Shown: positions 1 through 6,325 of the stretch, piece after piece
How positions within the stretch are numbered: the first letter of the stretch is position 1
Layout: the number at the start of each line of letters is the position of its first letter
From: Gammaproteobacteria bacterium
GTDB taxonomy: Bacteria > Pseudomonadota > Gammaproteobacteria > SMWH01
DNA length: 7,064 bases
Reading direction: 5' to 3'
Assembly (NCBI GenBank): GCA_004357005.1
Contig: SMWH01000043.1
Coordinates: 1 to 7,064, forward strand
Notes under the pieces: generated by a model
Seen by the model: only the letters and a program-made list of their open reading frames with translations
Database searches by the model: none
Told to the model about the DNA's origin: nothing
Translations under genes and position numbers: made by a program

Positions 1-2
1 CC

Positions 3-443
3 GGCGAGGCCATGGGTGAGTCAGAGGTCCGTGACTCCGATATTTGTTTCTTATGGCCCGGGTCAGAAAACGCCTGGCTTTTCGAACGCCTCCAGCAACT
101 CACCGAACAGGTCAATCGCGCTTATCAGTTTGAGCTGCGCGGCTTCTTTGAAGGCGTGCAGATCACCCATTACGCCGGTACCGGCGGTCATTATGGCTGG
201 CACATGGATCTGGGCACCGGACCCTTCTCGGCTCGCAAGCTGACCATTACCGTCCAGCTTTCCGACCCGGAAAGTTATGACGGCGGCGAACTGGAATTCA
301 CCAGCGCCAACCTGCAGGACGAAGCCAGGCGCCAGGGGGCGGCCGTTGTTTTTCCGTCGTTCATGACCCATCGCGTCAACCCGGTCACCCGGGGTGAGCG
401 TTGGTCCATGGTCTGCTGGATATCCGGAGACGCTTTCAGGTAA
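3..443 (+). CDS. 2OG-Fe(II) oxygenase, PKHD/prolyl-4-hydroxylase-like (5' partial)
   Basis: This is the C-terminal part of a 2-oxoglutarate/Fe(II)-dependent dioxygenase of the PKHD/PiuC-YbiX-like type (2OG-FeII_Oxy_3). These cytosolic enzymes hydroxylate a protein or small-molecule substrate using O2 and 2OG. Numbering from the ATG at 12, the jelly-roll shows the facial triad H64-x-D66 (in GWHMDLG) and the distal H120 (in FMTHRV). R130 lies ten residues later, in RGERWS, as expected for the 2OG-binding Arg. The stretches QLSDPESYDGGELEF and FPSFMTHRVNPVTRGER are typical of the family, and the C-terminus (WISGDAFR) looks complete. The frame stays open through the left window edge, and the ATG at 12 has no well-spaced ribosome site, so the true start is probably outside. 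The gene ends 4 nt before the next oxygenase, which suggests co-transcription. Substrate unknown; family assignment is firm. Confidence 0.9.
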   Translation, partial: GEAMGESEVRDSDICFLWPGSENAWLFERLQQLTEQVNRAYQFELRGFFEGVQITHYAGTGGHYGWHMDLGTGPFSARKLTITVQLSDPESYDGGELEFTSANLQDEARRQGAAVVFPSFMTHRVNPVTRGERWSMVCWISGDAFR

Positions 444-447
444 CCCA

Positions 448-1146
448 ATGTCCAAGCCTTCAATTCAGCTACGCACGCATTTCGCCGTGCCTATCGCCGA
501 GGTTCGCTTCCCTGACAGTGAACGTTTGTGCCGGGAACTGACTGAACTGTTTCTGGCAAAGGAGAGTGAAGGCGACAAGTGGCGCGATACCTACCAACGC
601 GACACCCAGCAAGGCATCTTTGAGAGTGGTTTCGATCTGTTCAACTGGCCCGATCCGCCGGTTCAGGAACTTGCCAAAAAGACGCACACGGCACTGGTGA
701 CATTGGTACGCCAACTCAACAATTATTCGGGAGAACACCTGGCACAGCTGCGCTGGAACTACCACGCCTGGTTTCACGTGACCCGCACCGGCGGATACCA
801 GGCACTCCACAACCATCCCAACGCGTCCTGGTCAGGAATCTATTGTGTAGACCCGGGCGATACGGTACCTGACCGGCCCGACAGCGGCGTCGTTCGCTTC
901 CACGATCCCAAACAGAACGCGGACATGCATACCGACCATGCCTGCGATCGCATGCAAGCGCCATTCACCATGGGTTCTTTCGAATTCCGTCACCGGGCCG
1001 GGACCCTGGTGCTGTTCCCGTCCTATCTCAAACACGAGATATTCCCCTATGTGGGAGAACGCCCGCGAATCGTCATGGCTTTCAACAGCTGGGCACAGCA
1101 GGACCGGGAAGACCAGGTCAAATCCACCCTCAGAGCAATCGAGTGA
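448..1146 (+). CDS. Putative 2OG-Fe(II) oxygenase, TIGR02466/PF13759-like
   Basis: A 232-residue protein resembling the TIGR02466 / 2OG-FeII_Oxy_5 family of putative 2OG-Fe(II) oxygenases. Substrates of this family are, to my knowledge, mostly undefined. The signature is H121-N-H123-P followed by SWSGIYCV (128-134), then a glycine/His-rich strand region, and FPSYLKHEIFPYVGERPRIVMAFNSW near the end. H196 is the likely distal iron ligand and R207 (in PRIVMAFN) the likely 2OG Arg. The classical HxD proximal pair is not obvious, because HNH occupies its place. The start at 448 is preferred over an in-frame ATG at 394 that lies inside the upstream gene. A weak CAGG sits 7 nt before the 448 ATG, 4 nt after the previous stop, so translational coupling is likely. 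No signal peptide, so probably cytosolic. Having two different hydroxylase-type genes in tandem suggests sequential or paired oxidation of one pathway's substrate (inference). Confidence 0.87.
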   Translation: MSKPSIQLRTHFAVPIAEVRFPDSERLCRELTELFLAKESEGDKWRDTYQRDTQQGIFESGFDLFNWPDPPVQELAKKTHTALVTLVRQLNNYSGEHLAQLRWNYHAWFHVTRTGGYQALHNHPNASWSGIYCVDPGDTVPDRPDSGVVRFHDPKQNADMHTDHACDRMQAPFTMGSFEFRHRAGTLVLFPSYLKHEIFPYVGERPRIVMAFNSWAQQDREDQVKSTLRAIE

Positions 1147-1193
1147 ACCCGGTTCCCATATGACGGGAGCCCGTCGTCGCCCGGGAACCGGGT
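1147..1193. terminator. Long nested inverted repeat between convergent genes (candidate bidirectional terminator)
   Basis: A perfect 11-bp inverted repeat, ACCCGGTTCCC (1147-1157) and its complement GGGAACCGGGT (1183-1193), encloses a second small hairpin GACGG/CCGTC (1162-1166 and 1171-1175). The outer arm begins right after the stop codon of the oxygenase gene. The structure sits in the 97-bp gap between two convergent genes, the usual place for a shared terminator. Neither strand has a T-run after the stem, so classical intrinsic termination is not shown. Rho-linked 3'-end stabilisation or a protein-binding palindrome remain possible. The repeat itself is certain; its function is inferred. 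Confidence 0.5.
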
Positions 1194-1243
1194 GAACGCG
1201 GTTTGCGCCGAAGACGAACCCATCGCCCCTCGCAATCCACGAA

Positions 1244-3229
1244 TCACTCTTCGCTGATATCGACAGAACCGGGTTTCTCCCCGGCTTCATGACGTGCCCA
1301 GACAACCCGGTAGGCCTGCTCCAGCCGCCGGGCAAAACGCCGGGGCTGAAACAAGCTGCTGTTTTTCCGGGCAGCGCCCATGCGCTCGCGCAGTTCGCGC
1401 CGGTAAGCGGCGTCGGTACCGATACGCACCGCCGTTTCCCGGTAGCGCTCACGGTCCGTGCAAACCAGTTCGCTCATCCCCATCGCATGGTTCAGCGATG
1501 CGCCCATGCGAGAGAGCATTCTGTCGCCATACAGGGTCAACAGGGGCACACCGGCCATGAGCGCCGCAACGCCCGTGGCGCCGGCGCTGTACTGGAAAGC
1601 GTCCAGAAACACATCCGCGTGAACCTGCCGTGCCAGGTGATCCTCCAGCCGGATACCCTCGGCGAAAACCAGCCGTTGACCATGCATACCCCGCGCAGCA
1701 ACCTCGGCTCGCAGGTTTTCAACAGCAGCAGCCCCGGCGTAGATCCACAGAACGCTGTCATCCACCGATGCCAGCACCTCCATCCACACATCGAAGAGCG
1801 CGGGGTCGAGTTTGTAGCCATTGTTGAAACTGGAATACACGACGCCCTCCTCCGGCAGACCCAGATCAGCCCGCGAGGGGACGTCCGCCGCCGGCTCCAC
1901 CGGCGACCCCAACAGAAAGCTGGGTGGCAGCCGGATCACGGCTTCGTCATACAGCGCGTCATCATCGGGGGGAATCACTATTCCGTCGGCCACGATGTAA
2001 TCGATAAACGACGCACCCATGGTGTTCAGATATCCCAGCCAGGAGACCTGTATGGGTGCCGGTCGCATCGCAAGGATCTCGGGACGCGAACTCTGGGTGT
2101 AGCCGGCCAGATCCACCAGGATGTTGATACCGTCATCAGCAATCGTTTTCGCGGCCTGGGCCCAGGACGCGCCGGACAGATCCCGGAACACATCGCTGGT
2201 GGCGCGTACATGGGCCAGGTTCGGGTGCGCATCGTCGCACAGCGAATAGGCAAAGATCTCGAAGTTGTCCCGGTCGTGGGCGCCAAACAGGTCCCTCACC
2301 AGCATGCCGATGGCGTGGCGACCCAGATCCGGTGACAGATAGCCCACACGCAAACGATCTTTGGCGGGCGCGGTTCCCATCTCCACGGAGACACCCCGGG
2401 CGGTTTGCTCGATCAGTTCACCATAGCGCCTGGCCACCCCCCTGTGGGTATCCGGATCGATCTCGAACAGGTTGGCCACATAGGGCGACAGGGGCTCGTT
2501 ACCGCCGCCCTCCAGGTATTCACGGAGCCGATGATCGAGCTTGCGGGTGTAATCATCGAGGGCATCCCAGTCACAGGTCAGGCGCTTGAGGTAACCGAGG
2601 CGGTAGAAGGCCTCCACGTGGTCAGGTTCCAGTTCCAGCGCCCGCCTGAGACTGGCCTTGCTGTCGGCGTGCTGTCCAAGCACTTGCTGCGCCAACGCCA
2701 GGTTGTAGTGCAGTTGCGCCGAATCCGGATTCAGGGCAAGGGCGCGCTGATAGCACTGGGCGGCCCGATCGGGCTGTCCCATGTAGTGCAAGGTGATCCC
2801 CAGGTTGTGGATGGCGTCCGCGTGACGCGGATCGGCCTGGATGGCGCGGTGATAGAACCCGATGGCCTGCGACCACTCGCCGCGCAGGTGAGCGAAATAC
2901 CCGCGCAGGTTCAGTGCCATGGGGTGACGCCGGTTTCGGTCGAGGGCTTCTTCGCAAGCGGCGATACCGTCGTCTACCCGGCCCAGCGTCTTGTGGCACA
3001 GGGCCATGACGGCCCAGGTGTCCGGATAGTCGGGGACCAGCTGCCGAGCCCTGTCCAACAGATCCAGGGCTTCCGTATCCCGCCCACACTGATGACACAA
3101 AAGCCCCAGAAAATGCAGGGCATTGGCGTCACTGGCATCAGCATCCAGCAACTGCCGGTATAGTGCCTCGGCCTTTTCCAGTTGCCCCTGCTGGTGCAGG
3201 GTCATGGCCTGTTCGAATGCGTTCACCAT
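1244..3229 (-). CDS. TPR-containing GT41 glycosyltransferase (O-GlcNAc transferase/SPINDLY-like)
   Basis: A 661-residue cytosolic protein. Residues 1 to about 210 form six or seven tandem TPRs of about 34 residues (e.g. AIHNLGITLHYMGQPDRAAQ, 139-158), which normally hold the protein substrate. Residues about 290-645 are the GT-B catalytic region of family GT41 (Glyco_transf_41, PF13844). Landmarks are RVGYLSPDLGRHAIGML (294-310, with H305 matching the conserved His), ILVDLAGYT (370-378), MRPAPIQVSWLGYLNTMG (388-405), IDYIVADGIVIP (409-420), SSFNNGYKLDP (466-476, with the phosphate-contacting Lys as K473), and LDAFQYSAGATG (542-553). The expected N-G-H/G-T-T donor motif at 548-552 reads S-A-G-A-T, and the usual following Asp is A555, so donor or activity may differ. 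The ATG at 3229 is chosen because the TPR homology begins there. The upstream in-frame GTG at 3280 lies inside the receptor gene's terminator and would translate its T-run. No strong ribosome site is seen. Expected role: protein O-glycosylation; acceptor unknown. Confidence 0.88.
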   Translation of the reverse strand: MVNAFEQAMTLHQQGQLEKAEALYRQLLDADASDANALHFLGLLCHQCGRDTEALDLLDRARQLVPDYPDTWAVMALCHKTLGRVDDGIAACEEALDRNRRHPMALNLRGYFAHLRGEWSQAIGFYHRAIQADPRHADAIHNLGITLHYMGQPDRAAQCYQRALALNPDSAQLHYNLALAQQVLGQHADSKASLRRALELEPDHVEAFYRLGYLKRLTCDWDALDDYTRKLDHRLREYLEGGGNEPLSPYVANLFEIDPDTHRGVARRYGELIEQTARGVSVEMGTAPAKDRLRVGYLSPDLGRHAIGMLVRDLFGAHDRDNFEIFAYSLCDDAHPNLAHVRATSDVFRDLSGASWAQAAKTIADDGINILVDLAGYTQSSRPEILAMRPAPIQVSWLGYLNTMGASFIDYIVADGIVIPPDDDALYDEAVIRLPPSFLLGSPVEPAADVPSRADLGLPEEGVVYSSFNNGYKLDPALFDVWMEVLASVDDSVLWIYAGAAAVENLRAEVAARGMHGQRLVFAEGIRLEDHLARQVHADVFLDAFQYSAGATGVAALMAGVPLLTLYGDRMLSRMGASLNHAMGMSELVCTDRERYRETAVRIGTDAAYRRELRERMGAARKNSSLFQPRRFARRLEQAYRVVWARHEAGEKPGSVDISEE

Positions 3230-3250
3230 TCTCGGCCAACAGGGTGGCAC

Positions 3251-3281
3251 AAAAAAAGTGGCCCGCACAGGGCGGGCCACT
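3251..3281 (-). terminator. Intrinsic terminator of the TonB-dependent receptor gene
   Basis: On the minus strand a perfect 10-bp GC-rich stem is formed by 3281-3272 (AGTGGCCCGC) and 3266-3257 (GCGGGCCACT). The loop is 5 nt, and the stem runs into seven consecutive Ts (complement of the A-run at 3251-3257). It begins 35 nt downstream of the receptor stop codon. It ends 21 nt upstream of the glycosyltransferase ATG at 3229, so the two minus-strand genes are separated by a full termination signal. Confidence 0.93.
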
Positions 3282-3312
3282 CGTTTACAGCATCCTTGCT
3301 TGTATCTTTCCT

Positions 3313-3339
3313 TCCGTTACAGATCCTGTTCGTAACGGA
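3313..3339. repeat. Inverted repeat spanning the receptor stop codon
   Basis: Arms TCCGTTAC (3313-3320) and GTAACGGA (3332-3339) are perfect 8-bp complements around an 11-nt spacer. The structure overlaps the last codons and the stop of the receptor gene, about 30 nt before its terminator stem. No T-run follows it. It could fold in the 3' end of the mRNA and add stability, or it could be chance in coding sequence. Function not established. Confidence 0.4.
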
Positions 3340-5992
3340 TGTACGGCACGCGGCCGAAGATGTCGTAGTTGAAGAACGACCACCTCGGATGACCGAAGGC
3401 GTTGCTGACCGGGGGATCCCGATCATCCACGTTGCGGATACCCAAAGTGAGCTTGCCGTCCCAACCAAAGGCATAACCAAGCTGGATATCCCAGGTCGTC
3501 CAGCTTGCGATATGGCCAATCTCCGGCAGGCCGGCTGACGCGGTTTCTGAGGTGGAGTCAATCCAGTTCATCTGGAGAGCACCGCTCCAGTTGCCACGCG
3601 ACCAGTCGATACCGGTATTGAGGCGGTTCTCGGGTACGCCAAGCAGACCACCGATTTCCTGGAAACCGACGCCGGCAAGCGGCTCAACCTCGAACTTCTC
3701 GACATGCGAACCCAGCACCCACCAACGCCAATCGCCGGTGTTACCCACTTCGAAGTTCCAGCTGAAGTCAAGATCCACGCCGGAGGTCTTGAACCCGGAA
3801 AGGTTCAGGGCCGGGGCGTTGATCAACAGGATCCTGCCGTTGCCACCACGGGTGACCGAACCTTCCGTGGTCGGGTTCAAAGGACGCCCGATCTGGAAGG
3901 CCAGCAACTCGTTGTTCAGCACCTGCTGGGAGCTGACGTTGGCGATCTGGTTGGTCAACTCAATGCTGTAGTAGTCCAGACCGATACTGATGTTCTCGGT
4001 CGGGCTCCAGACAACACCCAGATTCCACTGCTCGGACTCTTCCGGCCCGAGGTCGGGGTTGCCACCGAACAGAGTCTCGTACTGCTGCGTCACGCAAGGA
4101 TGCGTGGGCGGCAACGAGCCGGGGTCAACACTAGACTGGCCGGACATGAAGCAGCCGAGGCTGTCCACGGCGCCCGGGAAACTCTGGGCCTGGGTCGCGT
4201 TCAGGATCGAGAGATCCGGAGCGCGGAAGCCCTTACCATAGCTACCACGGAGCAACCAGCTGTCAGACGGACGGAAAGCCGCGCTGACCTTCGGATTGAT
4301 CGAATCACCGAAGTCGTTGTAATGGTCCCAACGAAGGGCCGTCGTGACTTCGAACATCGAACCAAGCGGAATCAGCAACTCACCGAACATGGCGTAACGG
4401 GCCCGTTCACCGCGGGCGCTGCCGCCGGCCGTACCGAACACGTTCAGTGCGTCGGACTGAGCATCGTTGGAGAGCGTGAAACGCTCGTCCATGTACTCAA
4501 AACCCACAGCGATCGGCCACGGACCGGAATTGGTCTGTATCAGATCCCAGTTAACCGTGATGTCGCCACCAAATTGACGGTTCTCGGCGAACTGGAAGAT
4601 CGTGTGACGGATGTTGTTCAGCGCATTGGGGTTCGGGACGCCATGGAACAGATCCAGGCTTCCGTCATCCACTGCGTTTTGCAGGAACTCGCGGATACCG
4701 TAGTTCTCGCCCGGCGTGAAGATCTGGGTGCGGCTGTGCTGCAGCGCGAACTCCCAGTCAAAACCGCCGAACCAGTCGAAGGTACCGTCGAGACCGACCA
4801 GCACGTCAAACAATGTGTCATAGGCCGTCGAGTCACGAGGACCGATCGGAACCGTCCGGAACAGAACCGTCAGATCATAGGGGCCGCCCGCTTCACCCGC
4901 CGTCGGGTTATTCGGGTTGGTGGCGGCCAATGATACAAACGGAGCCGTGAACGGCGCCGGCGCATAACGGCCAAAGGATTTGTTGTTGGTGCTGATGAAC
5001 CGCGCGAAGAAGTTCACCGTGTCAGACAACTCATAGTTCGTGTTGACGAACAGTGAGTCGCGACGCAGTGACGCAGCCGAGGCGGAAATAGCGGCAAAGT
5101 TGAAGTTACAAATGCCGTTGGACGTATTGAACTGCGAGTTCGGGAAAGGCCCCGGGCTGTTCAGCAATGCCGGGCAACGCGGATCAGACGAGAAGGTCAA
5201 ACCCGTGTCGGGGTCGCCGGCGATGATGTTGAAGGTGCCACCCGTGGACACACGGGCAAAAGAGCCCGGGAAGCCAAAGGCCGACAGACCCACCGAGGAG
5301 AAGGGACGATCATTGTCAAAAATGATCTTTCTTTCCTGATGGTCCACCGCGATCGTGATGTTGCCGCGACCGGAGGTCACGCCCATCACGATCTGGCCGC
5401 TGTTCGCTTCACCACCGTCCTGCGTGGGCTTATCGATTTGGACGGCAAAATGCAGACCTTCATAGTCCTTACGCATGATGATGTTGACAACACCACCGAT
5501 GGCGTCAGAACCGTACACCGCGGACGCGCCGTCACGGAGAATCTCGATTCTCTCAACGGCTGCGAACGGGATGATGTTCAGGTTCTGGATCCCGCCACCA
5601 GCACGGTTACCGGAGCCCGCCATGCGGCGGCCATCCAGCAGTACCAGCGTACGAGAAGAGCCGACACCACGCAGACTGATGGAAGCCTGCGACTGTGCCG
5701 TAAAACCGGAAGCCTCACGGAATGAACCAAAGGAGTTGAACGTAGTCTGACGAAGGACATCCGCTACTGAGATCTCACCGGAGGCATCCAGGTCCTCACG
5801 TGTGATGATCGTAACCGGGTTCGCGCCTTCCACTTCCGTGCGAAGGATTCGAGAACCCGTAACGGTAAACCTATCGCCCTCATACGTATCGTCTCCCTCG
5901 GCTGCGTAGACGAAGGGCGAGGCGACGCTCGCCACAACGCCTGCCGCGAGAGCACGGCGTATCGCGCTATAGAGTTGGTTTCGGTTATTCAT
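3317..5992 (-). CDS. TonB-dependent outer-membrane receptor
   Basis: An 891-residue TonB-dependent receptor, which imports a scarce ligand across the outer membrane using ExbB/ExbD/TonB energy. Residues 1 to about 30 are a Sec signal peptide (basic start, hydrophobic IRRALAAGVVASVASPFVYA, probable cleavage after VYA). RFTVTGSRI (41-49) is the likely TonB-box region. The plug spans about 58-176, with ISLRGVGSSRTLVLLDGRRM (105-124), VERIEILRDGASAVYGSDAI (147-166) and GGVVNIIMRK. The rest is the 22-strand-type barrel, including RGSYGKGFRAPDLSILN (582-598), NPDLGPEESEQWNLG (645-659) and YYSIEL. Cys pairs C273/C295 and C614/C633 lie in probable extracellular loops and may form disulfides. There is no STN or carboxypeptidase-regulatory N-terminal extension, so signalling through an anti-sigma factor is not indicated. 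The C-terminal residue is Leu rather than the usual aromatic. The ATG at 5992 is supported by the signal peptide; GAGG lies 14 nt upstream. Ligand (siderophore, glycan, peptide or other) cannot be read from sequence. Confidence 0.95.
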   Translation of the reverse strand: MNNRNQLYSAIRRALAAGVVASVASPFVYAAEGDDTYEGDRFTVTGSRILRTEVEGANPVTIITREDLDASGEISVADVLRQTTFNSFGSFREASGFTAQSQASISLRGVGSSRTLVLLDGRRMAGSGNRAGGGIQNLNIIPFAAVERIEILRDGASAVYGSDAIGGVVNIIMRKDYEGLHFAVQIDKPTQDGGEANSGQIVMGVTSGRGNITIAVDHQERKIIFDNDRPFSSVGLSAFGFPGSFARVSTGGTFNIIAGDPDTGLTFSSDPRCPALLNSPGPFPNSQFNTSNGICNFNFAAISASAASLRRDSLFVNTNYELSDTVNFFARFISTNNKSFGRYAPAPFTAPFVSLAATNPNNPTAGEAGGPYDLTVLFRTVPIGPRDSTAYDTLFDVLVGLDGTFDWFGGFDWEFALQHSRTQIFTPGENYGIREFLQNAVDDGSLDLFHGVPNPNALNNIRHTIFQFAENRQFGGDITVNWDLIQTNSGPWPIAVGFEYMDERFTLSNDAQSDALNVFGTAGGSARGERARYAMFGELLIPLGSMFEVTTALRWDHYNDFGDSINPKVSAAFRPSDSWLLRGSYGKGFRAPDLSILNATQAQSFPGAVDSLGCFMSGQSSVDPGSLPPTHPCVTQQYETLFGGNPDLGPEESEQWNLGVVWSPTENISIGLDYYSIELTNQIANVSSQQVLNNELLAFQIGRPLNPTTEGSVTRGGNGRILLINAPALNLSGFKTSGVDLDFSWNFEVGNTGDWRWWVLGSHVEKFEVEPLAGVGFQEIGGLLGVPENRLNTGIDWSRGNWSGALQMNWIDSTSETASAGLPEIGHIASWTTWDIQLGYAFGWDGKLTLGIRNVDDRDPPVSNAFGHPRWSFFNYDIFGRVPYIRYEQDL

Positions 5993-6011
5993 ATTTTGGT
6001 TTGCTACCTCG

Positions 6012-6039
6012 ATTATTAACGTCGGTTGGCCTAGGACAA
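6012..6039 (-). promoter_or_regulatory. Candidate sigma-70 promoter for the receptor gene
   Basis: On the minus strand, TTGTCC (complement of 6034-6039) and AATAAT (complement of 6012-6017) are separated by 16 bp. They match TTGACA at 4 of 6 and TATAAT at 5 of 6 positions. Transcription would begin near 6005, leaving only about 12 nt of leader and excluding the GAGG at 6007-6010, which weakens the call. A second -10-like GATAAT (complement of 6050-6055) would give a leader of about 50 nt containing the palindrome, but has no good -35. Either may be used. Confidence 0.3.
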
Positions 6040-6045
6040 ACCGAC
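6021..6045. promoter_or_regulatory. Interrupted palindrome at the receptor promoter (candidate operator or leader hairpin)
   Basis: GTCGGTT (6021-6027) and AACCGAC (6039-6045) are perfect 7-bp inverted arms around an 11-bp spacer that itself contains the palindrome CCTAGG (6030-6035). It covers the spacer and -35 of the candidate promoter, a position suited to repressor binding. If transcription starts further upstream it would instead be a hairpin in the 5' leader. It does not resemble a Fur box. The regulator is unknown. Confidence 0.35.
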
Positions 6046-6325
6046 TCGGATTATCGGGTCAGTCCCGGATTGAGACGTGTGCAAACGCGCGCGCGCCGAC
6101 ACCCGCCCTTCCGGGGCAGTCGAATAGTAGCAGCTTCGTTGCCTGCAGGCTACTTGTGTGGCGCCTTTCCTTGACCGGCCGCAACCCGACTCCGGGACGG
6201 GCTATTTTTCTTTTTCGTTCAACAAGTTAGGAGATTTTCGGGCGCCGGGCAGAGAGCCCCGGAAAGGGCCCCCGGGACCCTGGCCGACGAGATTGTTGCT
6301 CAAAGACAACACCCGGGAACGGGAC

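Larger units (their letters stand above)
5993..6325. other. 333-bp non-coding region upstream of the receptor gene
   Basis: No credible gene was found on either strand. The part nearest the receptor gene (about 5993-6060) is AT-richer and holds the candidate promoter and interrupted palindrome listed separately. Further out are an alternating CG tract (6086-6096), a 10-bp palindrome GCCTGCAGGC (6141-6150), two plus-strand T-runs (6205-6209 and 6211-6215) behind a weak CCCG/CGGG stem, and a GC-rich block of short palindromes (6241-6320) just after the methyltransferase stop. No clear intrinsic terminator with a T-run follows the methyltransferase on the minus strand. The size and layout fit a 3' end plus an independent promoter region rather than a single operon with the methyltransferase. 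Confidence 0.6.

Noticed and set aside
394..447. Earlier ATG for the second oxygenase
   Set aside because: It would overlap the first oxygenase by 50 bases; the extra 18 residues look like out-of-frame sequence, and family homology begins after the ATG at 448.
832..1452. A 206-codon minus-strand frame bridging the convergent gap
   Set aside because: It overlaps both the oxygenase and the glycosyltransferase 3' end and crosses the inverted repeat; composition does not resemble a protein domain.
1289..2335. A 348-codon plus-strand open frame antisense to the glycosyltransferase
   Set aside because: His/Gln/Arg-rich translation with no recognisable fold; the minus strand has the conserved GT41 motifs throughout this span.
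2405..3163. A 252-codon plus-strand open frame antisense to the TPR region
   Set aside because: Its periodicity merely mirrors the TPR repeats on the other strand; no ribosome site or homology is evident.
3704..4933. A 409-codon plus-strand open frame antisense to the receptor gene
   Set aside because: Its translation is low-complexity, Arg/Thr/Val/Gln-rich with no domain signature, while the opposite strand encodes an unmistakable TonB-dependent receptor. Long antisense frames are expected in GC-rich coding DNA.
6000..6060. Fur box upstream of the receptor
   Set aside because: GATAAT and TAATAAT segments are present but do not form the 19-bp GATAATGATAATCATTATC-type arrangement, so iron control is not supported by sequence.
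6086..6096. Alternating CG tract as a Z-DNA or replication element
   Set aside because: Only 11 bases long and unsurprising in GC-rich DNA; no associated repeats, DnaA boxes or AT-rich unwinding region.
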